From NCBI GenBank assembly GCA_963082875.1, contig OY720103.1, positions 2,790,001 to 2,854,000 of the forward strand: a DNA stretch of 64,000 bases, in the 5' to 3' direction. Below are positions 11,058-26,000 of the stretch, piece after piece (the stretch's first letter is position 1; each line of letters begins with the position of its first letter). The notes below the pieces were generated by a model that was given only the letters and a program-made list of their open reading frames with translations, did no database searches and was not told where the DNA came from. A program made the translations under genes and the position numbers. The DNA is from Corella eumyota (Eukaryota; Chordata; Ascidiacea; Phlebobranchia; Corellidae).

Positions 11058-14000
11058 AGAGATAAGGTGATCAGCTCCAAGAGCTGATACCTAATTTTTT
11101 TGCAAAACCACTGTTGAGCTCTTAGAAATGAGCTTTTACAACTAAAAGAAAATTTTTAATAGAAAATTTTACAAAAAAAAAAGTTTAGCTCTTAGAGATG
11201 AGCTCTTACAGCTAAGAGAAAATTTTAGCTCTTAGAGATAAGCTCTAAGAGATGAGCTCTTACAGCTAAAATAAAATTTTAGTTCTAAGAGATGAGCTCT
11301 TACAGCTAAGAAAAAAATTTTAATAGAGAATTTTAGCAAAAAAAATTAGCTCTTAGAGATAAGCTTTAAGAGATGAGCTCTTACAGCTAAAAGAAAATTT
11401 TTAATAGAAAATTTTACAAAAAAAAAAGTTTAGCTCTTAGAGATAAGCTCTAAGAGATGAGCTCTTACAGCTAAAAGAAAATTTTTAATAGAAAATTTTA
11501 CAAAAAAAAAAAGTTTAGCTCTTAGAGATAAGCTCTAAGAGATGAGCTCTTACAGCTAAAAGAAAATTTTTAATAGAAAATTTTACAAAAAAAAAAGTTT
11601 AGCTCTTAGAGATAAGCTCTAAGAGATGAGCTCTTACAGCTAAGAGAAAATTTTAGCTCTTAGAGATAAGCTCTAAGAGATGAGCTCTTACAGCTAAAAG
11701 AAAATTTTTAATAGAAAATTTTACAAAAAAAAAAAGTTTAGCTCTTAGAGATAAGCTCTAAGAGATGAGCTCTTACAGCTAAAAGAAAATTTTTAATAGA
11801 AAATTTTACAAAAAAAAAAGTTTAGCTCTTAGAGATAAGCTCTAAGAGATGAGCTCTTACAGCTAAGAGAAAATTTTAGCTCTTAGAGATAAGCTCTAAG
11901 AGATGAGCTCTTACAGCTAAAAGAAAATTTTTAATAGAAAATTTTACAAAAAAAAAAGTTTAGCTCTTACAGATAAGCTCTAAGAGATGAGCTCTTACAG
12001 CTAAAAGAAAATTTTTAATAGAAAATTTTACAAAAAAAAAGTTTAGCTCTTAGAGATAAGCTCTAAGAGATGAGCTCTTACAGCTAAGAGAAAATTTTTA
12101 ATAGAAAATTTTACAAAAAAAAAAAGTTTAGCTCTTAGAGATAAGCTCTAAGAGATGAGCTCTTACAGCTAAAAGAAAATTTTTAATAGAAAATTTTACA
12201 AAAAAAAAAGTTTAGCTCTTAGAGATAAGCTCTAAGAGATGAGCTCTTACAGCTAAGAGAAAATTTTAGCTCTTAGAGATAAGCTCTAAGAGATGAGCTC
12301 TTACAGCTAAAAGAAAATTTTTAATAGAAAATTTTACAAAAAAAAAAGTTTAGCTCTTACAGATAAGCTCTAAGAGATGAGCTCTTACAGCTAAAAGAAA
12401 ATTTTTAATAGAAAATTTTACAAAAAAAAAGTTTAGCTCTTAGAGATAAGCTCTAAGAGATGAGCTCTTACAGCTAAGAGAAAATTTTTAATAGAAAATT
12501 TTACAAAAAAAAAAAGTTTAGCTCTTAGAGATAAGCTCTAAGAGATGAGCTCTTACAGCTAAAAGAAAATTTTTAATAGAAAATTTTACAAAAAAAAAAG
12601 TTTAGCTCTTAGAGATAAGCTCTAAGAGATGAGCTCTTACAGCTAAGAGAAAATTTTAGCTCTTAGAGATAAGCTCTAAGAGATGAGCTCTTACAGCTAA
12701 AAGAAAATTTTTAATAGAAAATTTTACAAAAAAAAAAGTTTAGCTCTTACAGATAAGCTCTAAGAGATGAGCTCTTACAGCTAAAAGAAAATTTTTAATA
12801 GAAAATTTTACAAAAAAAAAGTTTAGCTCTTAGAGATAAGCTCTAAGAGATGAGCTCTTACAGCTAAGAGAAAATTTTAGCAAAAAAAAAATTTTAGCTC
12901 TTAGAGATAAACTCTAAGAGATGAGCTCTTACAGCTAAAAGAAAATTTTTAATGGAAAATTTTACAAAAAAAAAGTTTAGCTCTTAGAGATAAGCTCTAA
13001 GAGATGAGCTCTTACAGCTAAGAGAAAATTTTAGCAAAAAAAAAATTTTAGCTCTTAGAGATAAGCTCTAAGAGATGAGCTCTTACAGCTAAAAGAAAAT
13101 TTTTAATAGAAAATTTTACAAAAAAAAAGTTTAGCTTTTAGAGATAAGCTCTAAGAGATGAGCTCTAAGAGATGAGCTCTTACAGCTAAAAGAAAATTTT
13201 TAATAGAAAATTTTACAAAAAAAAAGTTTAGCTCTTAGAGATAAGCTCTAAGAGATGAGCTCTTACAGCTAAGAGAAAATTTTAGCAAAAAAAAAATTTT
13301 AGCTCTTAGAGATAAGCTCTAAGAGATGAGCTCTTACAGCTAAAAGAAAATTTTTAATAGAAAATTTCACAAAAAAAAAAGTTTAGCTCTTAGAGATAAG
13401 CTCTAAGAGATGAGCTCTTACAGCTAAGAGAAAATTTTAGCAAAAAAAAAAATTTTAGCTCTTAGAGATAAGCTCTAAGAGATGAGCTCTTACAGCTAAA
13501 AGAAAATTTTTAATAGAAAATTTTACAAAAAAAAAGTTTAGCTCTTAGAGATAAGCTCTAAGAGATGAGCTCTTACAGCTAAGAGAAAATTTTAGCAAAA
13601 AAAAAAATTTTAGCTCTTAGAGATAAGCTCTAAGAGATGAGCTCTTACAGCTAAAAGAAAATTTTTAATAGAAAATTTTACAAAAAAAAAGTTTAGCTCT
13701 TAGAGATAAGCTCTAAGAGATGAGCTCTTACAGCTAAGAGAAAATTTTAGCAAAAAAAAATTTTAGCTCTTAGAGATAAACTCTAAGAGATGAGCTCTTA
13801 CAGCTAAGAGAAAATTTTTAATAGAAAATTTTACAAAAAAAAAAAGTTTAGCTCTTAGAGATAAGCTCTAAGAGATGAGCTCTTACAGCTAAAAGAAAAT
13901 TTTTAATAGAAAATTTTACAAAAAAAAAAGTTTAGCTCTTAGAGATAAGCTCTAAGAGATGAGCTCTTACAGCTAAGAGAAAATTTTAGCTCTTAGAGAT

Positions 14001-17000
14001 AAGCTCTAAGAGATGAGCTCTTACAGCTAAAAGAAAATTTTTAATAGAAAATTTTACAAAAAAAAAAGTTTAGCTCTTACAGATAAGCTCTAAGAGATGA
14101 GCTCTTACAGCTAAAAGAAAATTTTTAATAGAAAATTTTACAAAAAAAAAGTTTAGCTCTTAGAGATAAGCTCTAAGAGATGAGCTCTTACAGCTAAGAG
14201 AAAATTTTAGCAAAAAAAAAATTTTAGCTCTTAGAGATAAACTCTAAGAGATGAGCTCTTACAGCTAAAAGAAAATTTTTAATGGAAAATTTTACAAAAA
14301 AAAAGTTTAGCTCTTAGAGATAAGCTCTAAGAGATGAGCTCTTACAGCTAAGAGAAAATTTTAGCAAAAAAAAAATTTTAGCTCTTAGAGATAAGCTCTA
14401 AGAGATGAGCTCTTACAGCTAAAAGAAAATTTTTAATAGAAAATTTAACAAAAAAAAAGTTTAGCTTTTAGAGATAAGCTCTAAGAGATGAGCTCTAAGA
14501 GATGAGCTCTTACAGCTAAAAGAAAATTTTTAAGAGAAAATTTTACAAAAAAAAAGTTTAGCTCTTAGAGATAAGCTCTAAGAGATGAGCTCTTACAGCT
14601 AAGAGAAAATTTTAGCAAAAAAAAAATTTTAGCTCTTAGAGATAAGCTCTAAGAGATGAGCTCTTACAGCTAAAAGAAAATTTTTAATAGAAAATTTTAC
14701 AAAAAAAAAAGTTTAGCTCTTAGAGATAAGCTCTAAGAGATGAGCTCTTACAGCTAAGAGAAAATTTTAGCAAAAAAAAAAATTTTAGCTCTTAGAGATA
14801 AGCTCTAAGAGATGAGCTCTTACAGCTAAAAGAAAATTTTTAATAGAAAATTTTACAAAAAAAAAGTTTAGCTCTTAGAGATAAGCTCTAAGAGATGAGC
14901 TCTTACAGCTAAGAGAAAATTTTTAATAGAAAATTTTACAAAAAAAAAGTTTAGCTCTTAGAGATAAGCTCTAAGAGATGAGCTCTTACAGCTAAGAGAA
15001 AATTTTAGCAAAAAAAAAAATTTTAGCTCTTAGAGATAAGCTCTAAGAGATGAGCTCTTACAGCTAAAAGAAAATTTTTAATAGAAAATTTTACAAAAAA
15101 AAAGTTTAGCTCTTAGAGATAAGCTCTAAGAGATGAGCTCTTACAGCTAAGAGAAAATTTTAGCAAAAAAAAATTTTAGCTCTTAGAGATAAACTCTAAG
15201 AGATGAGCTCTTACAGCTAAGAGAAAATTTTTAATAGAAAATTTTACAAAAAAAAAAAGTTTAGCTCTTAGAGATAAGCTCTAAGAGATGAGCTCTTACA
15301 GCTAAAAGAAAATTTTTAATAGAAAATTTTACAAAAAAAAAAGTTTAGCTCTTAGAGATAAGCTCTAAGAGATGAGCTCTTACAGCTAAGAGAAAATTTT
15401 AGCTCTTAGAGATAAGCTCTAAGAGATGAGCTCTTACAGCTAAAAGAAAATTTTTAATAGAAAATTTTACAAAAAAAAAAGTTTAGCTCTTACAGATAAG
15501 CTCTAAGAGATGAGCTCTTACAGCTAAAAGAAAATTTTTAATAGAAAATTTTACAAAAAAAAAGTTTAGCTCTTAGAGATAAGCTCTAAGAGATGAGCTC
15601 TTACAGCTAAGAGAAAATTTTAGCAAAAAAAAAATTTTAGCTCTTAGAGATAAACTCTAAGAGATGAGCTCTTACAGCTAAAAGAAAATTTTTAATGGAA
15701 AATTTTACAAAAAAAAAGTTTAGCTCTTAGAGATAAGCTCTAAGAGATGAGCTCTTACAGCTAAGAGAAAATTTTAGCAAAAAAAAAATTTTAGCTCTTA
15801 GAGATAAGCTCTAAGAGATGAGCTCTTACAGCTAAAAGAAAATTTTTAATAGAAAATTTAACAAAAAAAAAGTTTAGCTTTTAGAGATAAGCTCTAAGAG
15901 ATGAGCTCTAAGAGATGAGCTCTTACAGCTAAAAGAAAATTTTTAAGAGAAAATTTTACAAAAAAAAAGTTTAGCTCTTAGAGATAAGCTCTAAGAGATG
16001 AGCTCTTACAGCTAAGAGAAAATTTTAGCAAAAAAAAAATTTTAGCTCTTAGAGATAAGCTCTAAGAGATGAGCTCTTACAGCTAAAAGAAAATTTTTAA
16101 TAGAAAATTTTACAAAAAAAAAAGTTTAGCTCTTAGAGATAAGCTCTAAGAGATGAGCTCTTACAGCTAAGAGAAAATTTTAGCAAAAAAAAAAATTTTA
16201 GCTCTTAGAGATAAGCTCTAAGAGATGAGCTCTTACAGCTAAAAGAAAATTTTTAATAGAAAATTTTACAAAAAAAAAGTTTAGCTCTTAGAGATAAGCT
16301 CTAAGAGATGAGCTCTTACAGCTAAGAGAAAATTTTAGCAAAAAAAAAAATTTTAGCTCTTAGAGATAAGCTCTAAGAGATGAGCTCTTACAGCTAAAAG
16401 AAAATTTTTAATAGAAAATTTTACAAAAAAAAAGTTTAGCTCTTAGAGATAAGCTCTAAGAGATGAGCTCTTACAGCTAAGAGAAAATTTTAGCAAAAAA
16501 AAATTTTAGCTCTTAGAGATAAACTCTAAGAGATGAGCTCTTACAGCTAAAAGAAAATTTTTAATAGAAAATTTTACAAAAAAAAAAGTTTAGCTCATAG
16601 AGATAAGCTCTAAGAGATGAGCTCTTACAGCTAAGAGAAAATTTTAGCAAAAAAAAAAATTTTAGCTCTTAGAGATAAGCTCTAAGAGATGAGCTCTTAC
16701 AGCTAAAAGAAAATTTTTAATAGAAAATTTTACAAAAAAAAAAGTTTAGCTCTTAGAGATAAGCTCTAAGAGATGAGCTCTTACAGCTAAGAGAAAATTT
16801 TAGCAAAAAAAAAATTTTAGCTCGTAGAGATAAGCTCTAAGAGATGAGCTCTTACAGCTAAAAGAAAATTTTTAATAGAAAATTTTACAAAAAAAAAGTT
16901 TAGCTCGTAGAGATAAGCTCTAAGAGATGAGCTCTTACAGCTAAGAGAAAATTTTAGCAAAAAAAAAAATTTTAGCTCGTAGAGATAAGCTCTAAGAGAT

Positions 17001-20000
17001 GAGCTCTTACAGCTAAGAGAAAATTTTAGCAAAAAAAAAAATTTTAGCTCGTAGAGATAAGCTCTAAGAGATGAGCTCTTACAGCTAAAAGAAAATTTTT
17101 AATAGAAAATTTTACAAAAAAAAAGTTTAGCTCGTAGAGATAAGCTCTAAGAGATGAGCTCTTACAGCTAAGAGAAAATTTTAGCAAAAAAAAAAATTTT
17201 AGCTCGTAGAGATAAGCTCTAAGAGATGAGCTCTTACAGCTAAAAGAAAATTTTTAATAGAAAATTTTACAAAAAAAAAGTTTAGCTCGTAGAGATAAGC
17301 TCTAAGAGATGAGCTCTTACAGCTAAGAGAAAATTTTAGCAAAAAAAAAAATTTTAGCTCGTAGAGATAAGCTCTAAGAGCTCTTACAGCTAAAAGAAAA
17401 TTTTTAATAGAAAATTTTACAAAAAAAAAGTTTAGCTCGTAGAGATAAGCTCTAAGAGATGAGCTCTTACAGCTAAAAGAAAATTTTTAATAGAAAATTT
17501 TACAAAAAAAAAGTTTAGCTCGTAGAGATAAGCTCTAAGAGATGAGCTCTTACAGCTAAGAGAAAATTTTAGCAAAAAAAAAAATTTTAGCTCGTAGAGA
17601 TAAGCTCTAAGAGATGAGCTCTTACAGCTAAAAGAAAATTTTTAATAGAAAATTTTACAAAAAAAAAGTTTAGCTCGTAGAGATAAGCTCTAAGAGATGA
17701 GCTCTTACAGCTAAGAGAAAATTTTAGCAAAAAAAAAAGTTTTAGCTCGTAGAGATAAGCTCTAAGAGATGAGCTCTTACAGCTAAAAGAAAATTTTTAA
17801 TAGAAAATTTTACAAAAAAAAAGTTTAGCTCGTAGAGATAAGCTCTAAGAGATGAGCTCTTACAGCTAAGAGAAAATTTTAGCAAAAAAAAAAATTTTAG
17901 CTCGTAGAGATAAGCTCTAAGAGATGAGCTCTTACAGCTAAAAGAAAATTTTTAATAGAAAATTTTACAAAAAAAAAGTTTAGCTCGTAGAGATAAGCTC
18001 TAAGAGATGAGCTCTTACAGCTAAAAGAAAATTTTAGCAAAAAAAAAATTTTAGCTCGTAGAGATAAGCTCTAAGAGATGAGCTCTTACAGCTAAAAGAA
18101 AATTTTTAATAGAAAATTTTACAAAAAAAAAGTTTAGCTCGTAGAGATAAGCTCTAAGAGATGAGCTCTTACAGCTAAAAGAAAATTTTACAAAAAAAAA
18201 GTTTAGCTCGTAGAGATAAGCTCTAAGAGATGAGCTCTTACAGCTAAGAGAAAATTTTAGCAAAAAAAAAAATTTTAGCTCGTAGAGATAAGCTCTAAGA
18301 GATGAGCTCTTACAGCTAAAAGAAAATTTTTAATAGAAAATTTTACAAAAAAAAAGTTTAGCTCTTAGAGATAAGCTCTAAGAGATGAGCTCTAAGAGAT
18401 GAGCTCTTACAGCTAAAAGAAAATTTTTAATAGAAAATTTTACAAAAAAAAAGTTTAGCTCTTAGAGATAAGCTCTAAGAGATGAGCTCTTACAGCTAAG
18501 AGAAAATTTTAGCAAAAAAAAAATTTTAGCTCTTAGAGATAAGCTCTAAGAGATGAGCTCTTACAGCTAAAAGAAAATTTTTAATAGAAAATTTTACAAA
18601 AAAAAAAGTTTAGCTCTTAGAGATAAGCTCTAAGAGATGAGCTCTTACAGCTAAGAGAAAATTTTAGCAAAAAAAAAAATTTTAGCTCTTAGAGATAAGC
18701 TCTAAGAGATGAGCTCTTACAGCTAAAAGAAAATTTTTAATAGAAAATTTTACAAAAAAAAAGTTTAGCTCTTAGAGATAAGCTCTAAGAGATGAGCTCT
18801 AAGAGATGAGCTCTTACAGCTAAAAGAAAATTTTTAATAGAAAATTTTACAAAAAAAAAGTTTAGCTCTTAGAGATAAGCTCTAAGAGATGAGCTCTTAC
18901 AGCTAAGAGAAAATTTTAGCAAAAAAAAAATTTTAGCTCTTAGAGATAAGCTCTAAGAGATGAGCTCTTACAGCTAAAAGAAAATTTTTAATAGAAAATT
19001 TTACAAAAAAAAAGTTTAGCTCTTAGAGATAAGCTCTAAGAGATGAGCTCTTACAGCTAAGAGAAAATTTTAGCAAAAAAAAAAATTTTAGCTCTTAGAG
19101 ATAAGCTCTAAGAGATGAGCTCTTACAGCTAAAAGAAAATTTTTAATAGAAAATTTTACAAAAAAAAAGTTTAGCTCTTAGAGATAAGCTCTAAGAGATG
19201 AGCTCTTACAGCTAAGAGAAAATTTTAGCAAAAAAAAAAATTTTAGCTCTTAGAGATAAGCTCTAAGAGATGAGCTCTTACAGCTAAAAGAAAATTTTTA
19301 ATAGAAAATTTTACAAAAAAAAAGTTTAGCTCTTAGAGATAAGCTCTAAGAGATGAGCTCTTACAGCTAAGAGAAAATTTTAGCAAAAAAAAAAATTTTA
19401 GCTCTTAGAGATAAGCTCTAAGAGATGAGCTCTTACAGCTAAAAGAAAATTTTTAATAGAAAATTTTACAAAAAAAAAGTTTAGCTCTTAGAGATAAGCT
19501 CTAAGAGATGAGCTCTTACAGCTAAGAGAAAATTTTAGCAAAAAAAAATTTTAGCTCTTAGAGATAAACTCTAAGAGATGAGCTCTTACAGCTAAAAGAA
19601 AATTTTTAATAGAAAATTTTACAAAAAAAAAAGTTTAGCTCTTAGAGATAAGCTCTAAGAGATGAGCTCTTACAGCTAAGAGAAAATTTTAGCAAAAAAA
19701 AAAATTTTAGCTCTTAGAGATAAGCTCTAAGAGATGAGCTCTTACAGCTAAAAGAAAATTTTTAATAGAAAATTTTACAAAAAAAAAAGTTTAGCTCTTA
19801 GAGATAAGCTCTAAGAGATGAGCTCTTACAGCTAAAAGAAAATTTTACAAAAAAAAAGTTTAGCTCGTAGAGATAAGCTCTAAGAGATGAGCTCTTACAG
19901 CTAAGAGAAAATTTTAGCAAAAAAAAAAATTTTAGCTCGTAGAGATAAGCTCTAAGAGATGAGCTCTTACAGCTAAAAGAAAATTTTTAATAGAAAATTT

Positions 20001-23000
20001 TACAAAAAAAAAGTTTAGCTCTTAGAGATAAGCTCTAAGAGATGAGCTCTAAGAGATGAGCTCTTACAGCTAAAAGAAAATTTTTAATAGAAAATTTTAC
20101 AAAAAAAAAGTTTAGCTCTTAGAGATAAGCTCTAAGAGATGAGCTCTTACAGCTAAGAGAAAATTTTAGCAAAAAAAAAATTTTAGCTCTTAGAGATAAG
20201 CTCTAAGAGATGAGCTCTTACAGCTAAAAGAAAATTTTTAATAGAAAATTTTACAAAAAAAAAAGTTTAGCTCTTAGAGATAAGCTCTAAGAGATGAGCT
20301 CTTACAGCTAAGAGAAAATTTTAGCAAAAAAAAAAATTTTAGCTCTTAGAGATAAGCTCTAAGAGATGAGCTCTTACAGCTAAAAGAAAATTTTTAATAG
20401 AAAATTTTACAAAAAAAAAGTTTAGCTCTTAGAGATAAGCTCTAAGAGATGAGCTCTAAGAGATGAGCTCTTACAGCTAAAAGAAAATTTTTAATAGAAA
20501 ATTTTACAAAAAAAAAGTTTAGCTCTTAGAGATAAGCTCTAAGAGATGAGCTCTTACAGCTAAGAGAAAATTTTAGCAAAAAAAAAATTTTAGCTCTTAG
20601 AGATAAGCTCTAAGAGATGAGCTCTTACAGCTAAAAGAAAATTTTTAATAGAAAATTTTACAAAAAAAAAGTTTAGCTCTTAGAGATAAGCTCTAAGAGA
20701 TGAGCTCTTACAGCTAAGAGAAAATTTTAGCAAAAAAAAAAATTTTAGCTCTTAGAGATAAGCTCTAAGAGATGAGCTCTTACAGCTAAAAGAAAATTTT
20801 TAATAGAAAATTTTACAAAAAAAAAGTTTAGCTCTTAGAGATAAGCTCTAAGAGATGAGCTCTTACAGCTAAGAGAAAATTTTAGCAAAAAAAAAAATTT
20901 TAGCTCTTAGAGATAAGCTCTAAGAGATGAGCTCTTACAGCTAAAAGAAAATTTTTAATAGAAAATTTTACAAAAAAAAAGTTTAGCTCTTAGAGATAAG
21001 CTCTAAGAGATGAGCTCTTACAGCTAAGAGAAAATTTTAGCAAAAAAAAAAATTTTAGCTCTTAGAGATAAGCTCTAAGAGATGAGCTCTTACAGCTAAA
21101 AGAAAATTTTTAATAGAAAATTTTACAAAAAAAAAGTTTAGCTCTTAGAGATAAGCTCTAAGAGATGAGCTCTTACAGCTAAGAGAAAATTTTAGCAAAA
21201 AAAAATTTTAGCTCTTAGAGATAAACTCTAAGAGATGAGCTCTTACAGCTAAAAGAAAATTTTTAATAGAAAATTTTACAAAAAAAAAAGTTTAGCTCTT
21301 AGAGATAAGCTCTAAGAGATGAGCTCTTACAGCTAAGAGAAAATTTTAGCAAAAAAAAAAATTTTAGCTCTTAGAGATAAGCTCTAAGAGATGAGCTCTT
21401 ACAGCTAAAAGAAAATTTTTAATAGAAAATTTTACAAAAAAAAAAGTTTAGCTCTTAGAGATAAGCTCTAAGAGATGAGCTCTTACAGCTAAGAGAAAAT
21501 TTTAGCAAAAAAAAAATTTTAGCTCGTAGAGATAAGCTCTAAGAGATGAGCTCTTACAGCTAAAAGAAAATTTTTAATAGAAAATTTTACAAAAAAAAAG
21601 TTTAGCTCGTAGAGATAAGCTCTAAGAGATGAGCTCTTACAGCTAAGAGAAAATTTTAGCAAAAAAAAAAATTTTAGCTCGTAGAGATAAGCTCTAAGAG
21701 ATGAGCTCTTACAGCTAAGAGAAAATTTTAGCAAAAAAAAAAATTTTAGCTCGTAGAGATAAGCTCTAAGAGATGAGCTCTTACAGCTAAAAGAAAATTT
21801 TTAATAGAAAATTTTACAAAAAAAAAGTTTAGCTCGTAGAGATAAGCTCTAAGAGATGAGCTCTTACAGCTAAGAGAAAATTTTAGCAAAAAAAAAAATT
21901 TTAGCTCGTAGAGATAAGCTCTAAGAGATGAGCTCTTACAGCTAAAAGAAAATTTTTAATAGAAAATTTTACAAAAAAAAAGTTTAGCTCGTAGAGATAA
22001 GCTCTAAGAGATGAGCTCTTACAGCTAAGAGAAAATTTTAGCAAAAAAAAAAATTTTAGCTCGTAGAGATAAGCTCTAAGAGCTCTTACAGCTAAAAGAA
22101 AATTTTTAATAGAAAATTTTACAAAAAAAAAGTTTAGCTCGTAGAGATAAGCTCTAAGAGATGAGCTCTTACAGCTAAAAGAAAATTTTTAATAGAAAAT
22201 TTTACAAAAAAAAAGTTTAGCTCGTAGAGATAAGCTCTAAGAGATGAGCTCTTACAGCTAAGAGAAAATTTTAGCAAAAAAAAAAATTTTAGCTCGTAGA
22301 GATAAGCTCTAAGAGATGAGCTCTTACAGCTAAAAGAAAATTTTTAATAGAAAATTTTACAAAAAAAAAGTTTAGCTCGTAGAGATAAGCTCTAAGAGAT
22401 GAGCTCTTACAGCTAAGAGAAAATTTTAGCAAAAAAAAAAGTTTTAGCTCGTAGAGATAAGCTCTAAGAGATGAGCTCTTACAGCTAAAAGAAAATTTTT
22501 AATAGAAAATTTTACAAAAAAAAAGTTTAGCTCGTAGAGATAAGCTCTAAGAGATGAGCTCTTACAGCTAAGAGAAAATTTTAGCAAAAAAAAAAATTTT
22601 AGCTCGTAGAGATAAGCTCTAAGAGATGAGCTCTTACAGCTAAAAGAAAATTTTTAATAGAAAATTTTACAAAAAAAAAGTTTAGCTCGTAGAGATAAGC
22701 TCTAAGAGATGAGCTCTTACAGCTAAAAGAAAATTTTAGCAAAAAAAAAATTTTAGCTCGTAGAGATAAGCTCTAAGAGATGAGCTCTTACAGCTAAAAG
22801 AAAATTTTTAATAGAAAATTTTACAAAAAAAAAGTTTAGCTCGTAGAGATAAGCTCTAAGAGATGAGCTCTTACAGCTAAAAGAAAATTTTACAAAAAAA
22901 AAGTTTAGCTCGTAGAGATAAGCTCTAAGAGATGAGCTCTTACAGCTAAGAGAAAATTTTAGCAAAAAAAAAAATTTTAGCTCGTAGAGATAAGCTCTAA

Positions 23001-26000
23001 GAGATGAGCTCTTACAGCTAAAAGAAAATTTTTAATAGAAAATTTTACAAAAAAAAAGTTTAGCTCTTAGAGATAAGCTCTAAGAGATGAGCTCTAAGAG
23101 ATGAGCTCTTACAGCTAAAAGAAAATTTTTAATAGAAAATTTTACAAAAAAAAAGTTTAGCTCTTAGAGATAAGCTCTAAGAGATGAGCTCTTACAGCTA
23201 AGAGAAAATTTTAGCAAAAAAAAAATTTTAGCTCTTAGAGATAAGCTCTAAGAGATGAGCTCTTACAGCTAAAAGAAAATTTTTAATAGAAAATTTTACA
23301 AAAAAAAAAGTTTAGCTCTTAGAGATAAGCTCTAAGAGATGAGCTCTTACAGCTAAGAGAAAATTTTAGCAAAAAAAAAAATTTTAGCTCTTAGAGATAA
23401 GCTCTAAGAGATGAGCTCTTACAGCTAAAAGAAAATTTTTAATAGAAAATTTTACAAAAAAAAAGTTTAGCTCTTAGAGATAAGCTCTAAGAGATGAGCT
23501 CTAAGAGATGAGCTCTTACAGCTAAAAGAAAATTTTTAATAGAAAATTTTACAAAAAAAAAGTTTAGCTCTTAGAGATAAGCTCTAAGAGATGAGCTCTT
23601 ACAGCTAAGAGAAAATTTTAGCAAAAAAAAAATTTTAGCTCTTAGAGATAAGCTCTAAGAGATGAGCTCTTACAGCTAAAAGAAAATTTTTAATAGAAAA
23701 TTTTACAAAAAAAAAGTTTAGCTCTTAGAGATAAGCTCTAAGAGATGAGCTCTTACAGCTAAGAGAAAATTTTAGCAAAAAAAAAAATTTTAGCTCTTAG
23801 AGATAAGCTCTAAGAGATGAGCTCTTACAGCTAAAAGAAAATTTTTAATAGAAAATTTTACAAAAAAAAAGTTTAGCTCTTAGAGATAAGCTCTAAGAGA
23901 TGAGCTCTTACAGCTAAGAGAAAATTTTAGCAAAAAAAAAAATTTTAGCTCTTAGAGATAAGCTCTAAGAGATGAGCTCTTACAGCTAAAAGAAAATTTT
24001 TAATAGAAAATTTTACAAAAAAAAAGTTTAGCTCTTAGAGATAAGCTCTAAGAGATGAGCTCTTACAGCTAAGAGAAAATTTTAGCAAAAAAAAATTTTA
24101 GCTCTTAGAGATAAGCTCTAAGAGATGAGCTCTTACAGCTAAAAGAAAATTTTTAATAGAAAATTTTACAAAAAAAAAAGTTTAGCTCTTAGAGATAAGC
24201 TCTAAGAGATGAGCTCTTACAGCTAAGAGAAAATTTTAGCAAAAAAAAAATTTTAGCTCTTAGAGATAAGCTCTAAGAGATGAGCTCTTACAGCTAAAAG
24301 AAAATTTTTAATAGAAAATTTTACAAAAAAAAAAGTTTAGCTCTTAGAGATAAGCTCTAAGAGATGAGCTCTTACAGCTAAGAGAAAATTTTAGCAAAAA
24401 AAAAATTTTAGCTCGTAGAGATAAGCTCTAAGAGATGAGCTCTTACAGCTAAAAGAAAATTTTTAATAGAAAATTTTACAAAAAAAAAGTTTAGCTCGTA
24501 GAGATAAGCTCTAAGAGATGAGCTCTTACAGCTAAGAGAAAATTTTAGCAAAAAAAAAAATTTTAGCTCGTAGAGATAAGCTCTAAGAGATGAGCTCTTA
24601 CAGCTAAGAGAAAATTTTAGCAAAAAAAAAAATTTTAGCTCGTAGAGATAAGCTCTAAGAGATGAGCTCTTACAGCTAAAAGAAAATTTTTAATAGAAAA
24701 TTTTACAAAAAAAAAGTTTAGCTCGTAGAGATAAGCTCTAAGAGATGAGCTCTTACAGCTAAGAGAAAATTTTAGCAAAAAAAAAAATTTTAGCTCGTAG
24801 AGATAAGCTCTAAGAGATGAGCTCTTACAGCTAAAAGAAAATTTTTAATAGAAAATTTTACAAAAAAAAAGTTTAGCTCGTAGAGATAAGCTCTAAGAGA
24901 TGAGCTCTTACAGCTAAGAGAAAATTTTAGCAAAAAAAAAAATTTTAGCTCGTAGAGATAAGCTCTAAGAGATGAGCTCTTACAGCTAAAAGAAAATTTT
25001 TAATAGAAAATTTTACAAAAAAAAAGTTTAGCTCGTAGAGATAAGCTCTAAGAGATGAGCTCTTACAGCTAAGAGAAAATTTTAGCAAAAAAAAAAATTT
25101 TAGCTCGTAGAGATAAGCTCTAAGAGATGAGCTCTTACAGCTAAAAGAAAATTTTTAATAGAAAATTTTACAAAAAAAAAGTTTAGCTCGTAGAGATAAG
25201 CTCTAAGAGATGAGCTCTTACAGCTAAGAGAAAATTTTAGCAAAAAAAAAAATTTTAGCTCGTAGAGATAAGCTCTAAGAGATGAGCTCTTACAGCTAAA
25301 AGAAAATTTTTAATAGAAAATTTTACAAAAAAAAAGTTTAGCTCGTAGAGATAAGCTCTAAGAGATGAGCTCTTACAGCTAAGAGAAAATTTTAGCAAAA
25401 AAAAAAATTTTAGCTCGTAGAGATAAGCTCTAAGAGATGAGCTCTTACAGCTAAAAGAAAATTTTTAATAGAAAATTTTACAAAAAAAAAGTTTAGCTCG
25501 TAGAGATAAGCTCTAAGAGATGAGCTCTTACAGCTAAGAGAAAATTTTAGCAAAAAAAAAAATTTTAGCTCGTAGAGATAAGCTCTAAGAGATGAGCTCT
25601 TACGGCTAAGAGAAAATTTTAGCAAAAAAAAAATTTTAGCTCGTAGAGATAAGCTCTAAGAGATGAGCTCTTACAGCTAAAAGAAAATTTTTAATAGAAA
25701 ATTTTACAAAAAAAAAGTTTAGCTCGTAGAGATAAGCTCTAAGAGATGAGCTCTTACAGCTAAAAGAAAATTTTTAATAGAAAATTTTACAAAAAAAAAG
25801 TTTAGCTCGTAGAGATAAGCTCTAAGAGATGAGCTCTTACAGCTAAGAGAAAATTTTAGCAAAAAAAAAAATTTTAGCTCGTAGAGATAAGCTCTAAGAG
25901 ATGAGTTCTTACAGCTAAAAGAAAATTTTTAATAGAAAATTTTACAAAAAAAAAGTTTAGCTCGTAGAGATAAGCTCTAAGAGATGAGCTCTTACAGCTA

